The notes under the pieces are model-generated. The model was not told the origin of the DNA. It was given only the letters and a program-made list of their open reading frames with translations, and did no database searches. 64,000 nt of DNA, from the NCBI RefSeq assembly GCF_013284055.1, contig NZ_CP054143.1, positions 1,860,001 to 1,924,000 of the forward strand. Direction: 5' to 3'. The translations under genes and the position numbers were made by a program. Source of the DNA: Deefgea piscis. GTDB taxonomy: Bacteria; Pseudomonadota; Gammaproteobacteria; Burkholderiales; Chitinibacteraceae. This document shows positions 63,411 through 64,000 of this stretch, in pieces (within the stretch, counting starts at the first letter, position 1; each line of letters begins with the position of its first letter).

Positions 63411-64000
63411 CTACACTTTTTGCCGCCAGTTGATATGAGCGGCGACCCAACTTGATTCCACCGTTTCGCCGGCGAGTAAAGCCAGTATACGTTGTAAACT
63501 TTGGGCTGCCAGTTGGGCGCTATCTTGCACCACGGTGTTGATTGGTAGTGGCATACAGTCTAGCAAACGGTGATCATCAAAGCTAAGTAAATGTTGCGGT
63601 GCACTGTTAAAGTGATTGTGTTCATTCATAAAAGCTAAAACGCCTTCAAGCAATGAAATCGAGGCGGTAAAAATCGCTTCAGGGTAGCGCCCTAAAAGGG
63701 TGTAACACTCACTCATCATGGCGTAACCACTTTGATTTTGATAATCACGCTGCCAAATGAGTGCCGGATTGAGTGCTAATTGCCGAGTTTGCCAAGCGCG
63801 TTGGTAGCCAGCGAGCCGGTCAATACTGGGAGAGAGCAGCATTTGCCCACCAAAATAGGCGATCTCAGTCACGCCTTGCGCGAGTGTATGCTCGATCAAA
63901 GTAAACACTTGCTCTTCGGCATTACTCACTACAAAAGGTAAATTACTATCGATTACGCGGCGATCGACCAACACCAGCGGCAGGCGCTTGGCCCATTTGG
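63411..64000 (-). CDS. LacI/GalR-family regulator, C-terminal part
   Basis: The frame stays open to the window edge, so the N-terminal DNA-binding part is missing. The 196 visible residues are the sugar-binding-protein fold: LPLVLVDRRVIDSNLPFVVS, ITEIAYFGG-like TEIAYFGGQMLLSPSIDRLA, GYQRAW, EAIFTASISLLEGVLAFM, LLSFDDHRLLDCMPLPINTV and VQDSAQLAAQSLQRIL. This is the typical order for LacI regulators, with some likeness to FruR/Cra. The effector is unknown. Confidence 0.85.
   Translation of the reverse strand, partial: KWAKRLPLVLVDRRVIDSNLPFVVSNAEEQVFTLIEHTLAQGVTEIAYFGGQMLLSPSIDRLAGYQRAWQTRQLALNPALIWQRDYQNQSGYAMMSECYTLLGRYPEAIFTASISLLEGVLAFMNEHNHFNSAPQHLLSFDDHRLLDCMPLPINTVVQDSAQLAAQSLQRILALLAGETVESSWVAAHINWRQKV

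Noticed and set aside
1-64000. CRISPR array
   Set aside because: No regularly spaced direct repeats of 25-40 bases and no cas genes were seen.

Overview
The window looks like chromosomal DNA of a betaproteobacterium, most likely Neisseriales (Chitinibacteraceae-like). The evidence is rpoZ-spoT order, a birA-coaX-SPOR operon, a second infA-type IF-1, MetR/MetE and the general protein character. No 16S is present, so the assignment is an inference.

Bases 1-36558 are ordinary chromosome: end of rpoZ, spoT, thiS/thiG, trmB, a small flagellar H-ring-like cluster (FlgP-like lipoprotein, FlgT, a Pro/Ala-rich exported protein), a transglutaminase-like protein, birA-coaX-SPOR, hslV without hslU, a double-STAS protein, a giant DUF748/AsmA-like protein and a phosphopantetheinyl transferase. 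Then come metR/metE, a UbiH-type hydroxylase with pepP, an M48 protease / SH3 / CHASE2-adenylate cyclase operon, the metNIQ importer, two identical tRNA-Ser(UGA) genes, a PilZ-like protein and the ABC-F protein YbiT. At 18246-20322 there is a small accessory patch: a methyltransferase and an ADP-ribosyltransferase-like gene, bounded by copies of one ~75 bp hairpin repeat.

From just after ybiT (about 36577) to about 62505 lies a mobile defence island. Its left end carries two perfect 10-4-10 inverted repeats, then four co-oriented, mostly overlapping genes: three tyrosine-recombinase-fold proteins and a small HTH/coiled-coil protein. This set resembles Tn554 TnpABC and the Gamma-Mobile-Trio. 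The cargo is: (1) a two-gene operon on the minus strand, made of a 1666-residue NERD nuclease / pseudokinase / kinase / UPF1-like SF1 helicase and a 474-residue winged-helix protein, ending in an integron attC-like hairpin; (2) an XRE regulator with two palindromic operators and an orphan IS3 OrfA; (3) a type III restriction-modification system (Mod, Res) followed by a membrane-anchored Mrr-like nuclease with a zinc ribbon; (4) a four-gene Lamassu/ABC-3C-type system with two candidate effectors, a metallo-beta-lactamase-fold hydrolase and a trypsin-like protease, plus a small middle component and an SMC-like ATPase with a zinc hook.

After the island the chromosome resumes with terminators, infA and the 3' part of a LacI-family regulator running off the window. 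The best candidate for an undescribed system is the NERD/tandem-kinase/helicase plus winged-helix pair, which partly recalls type I Mokosh but has extra domains and no recognisable PLD nuclease.
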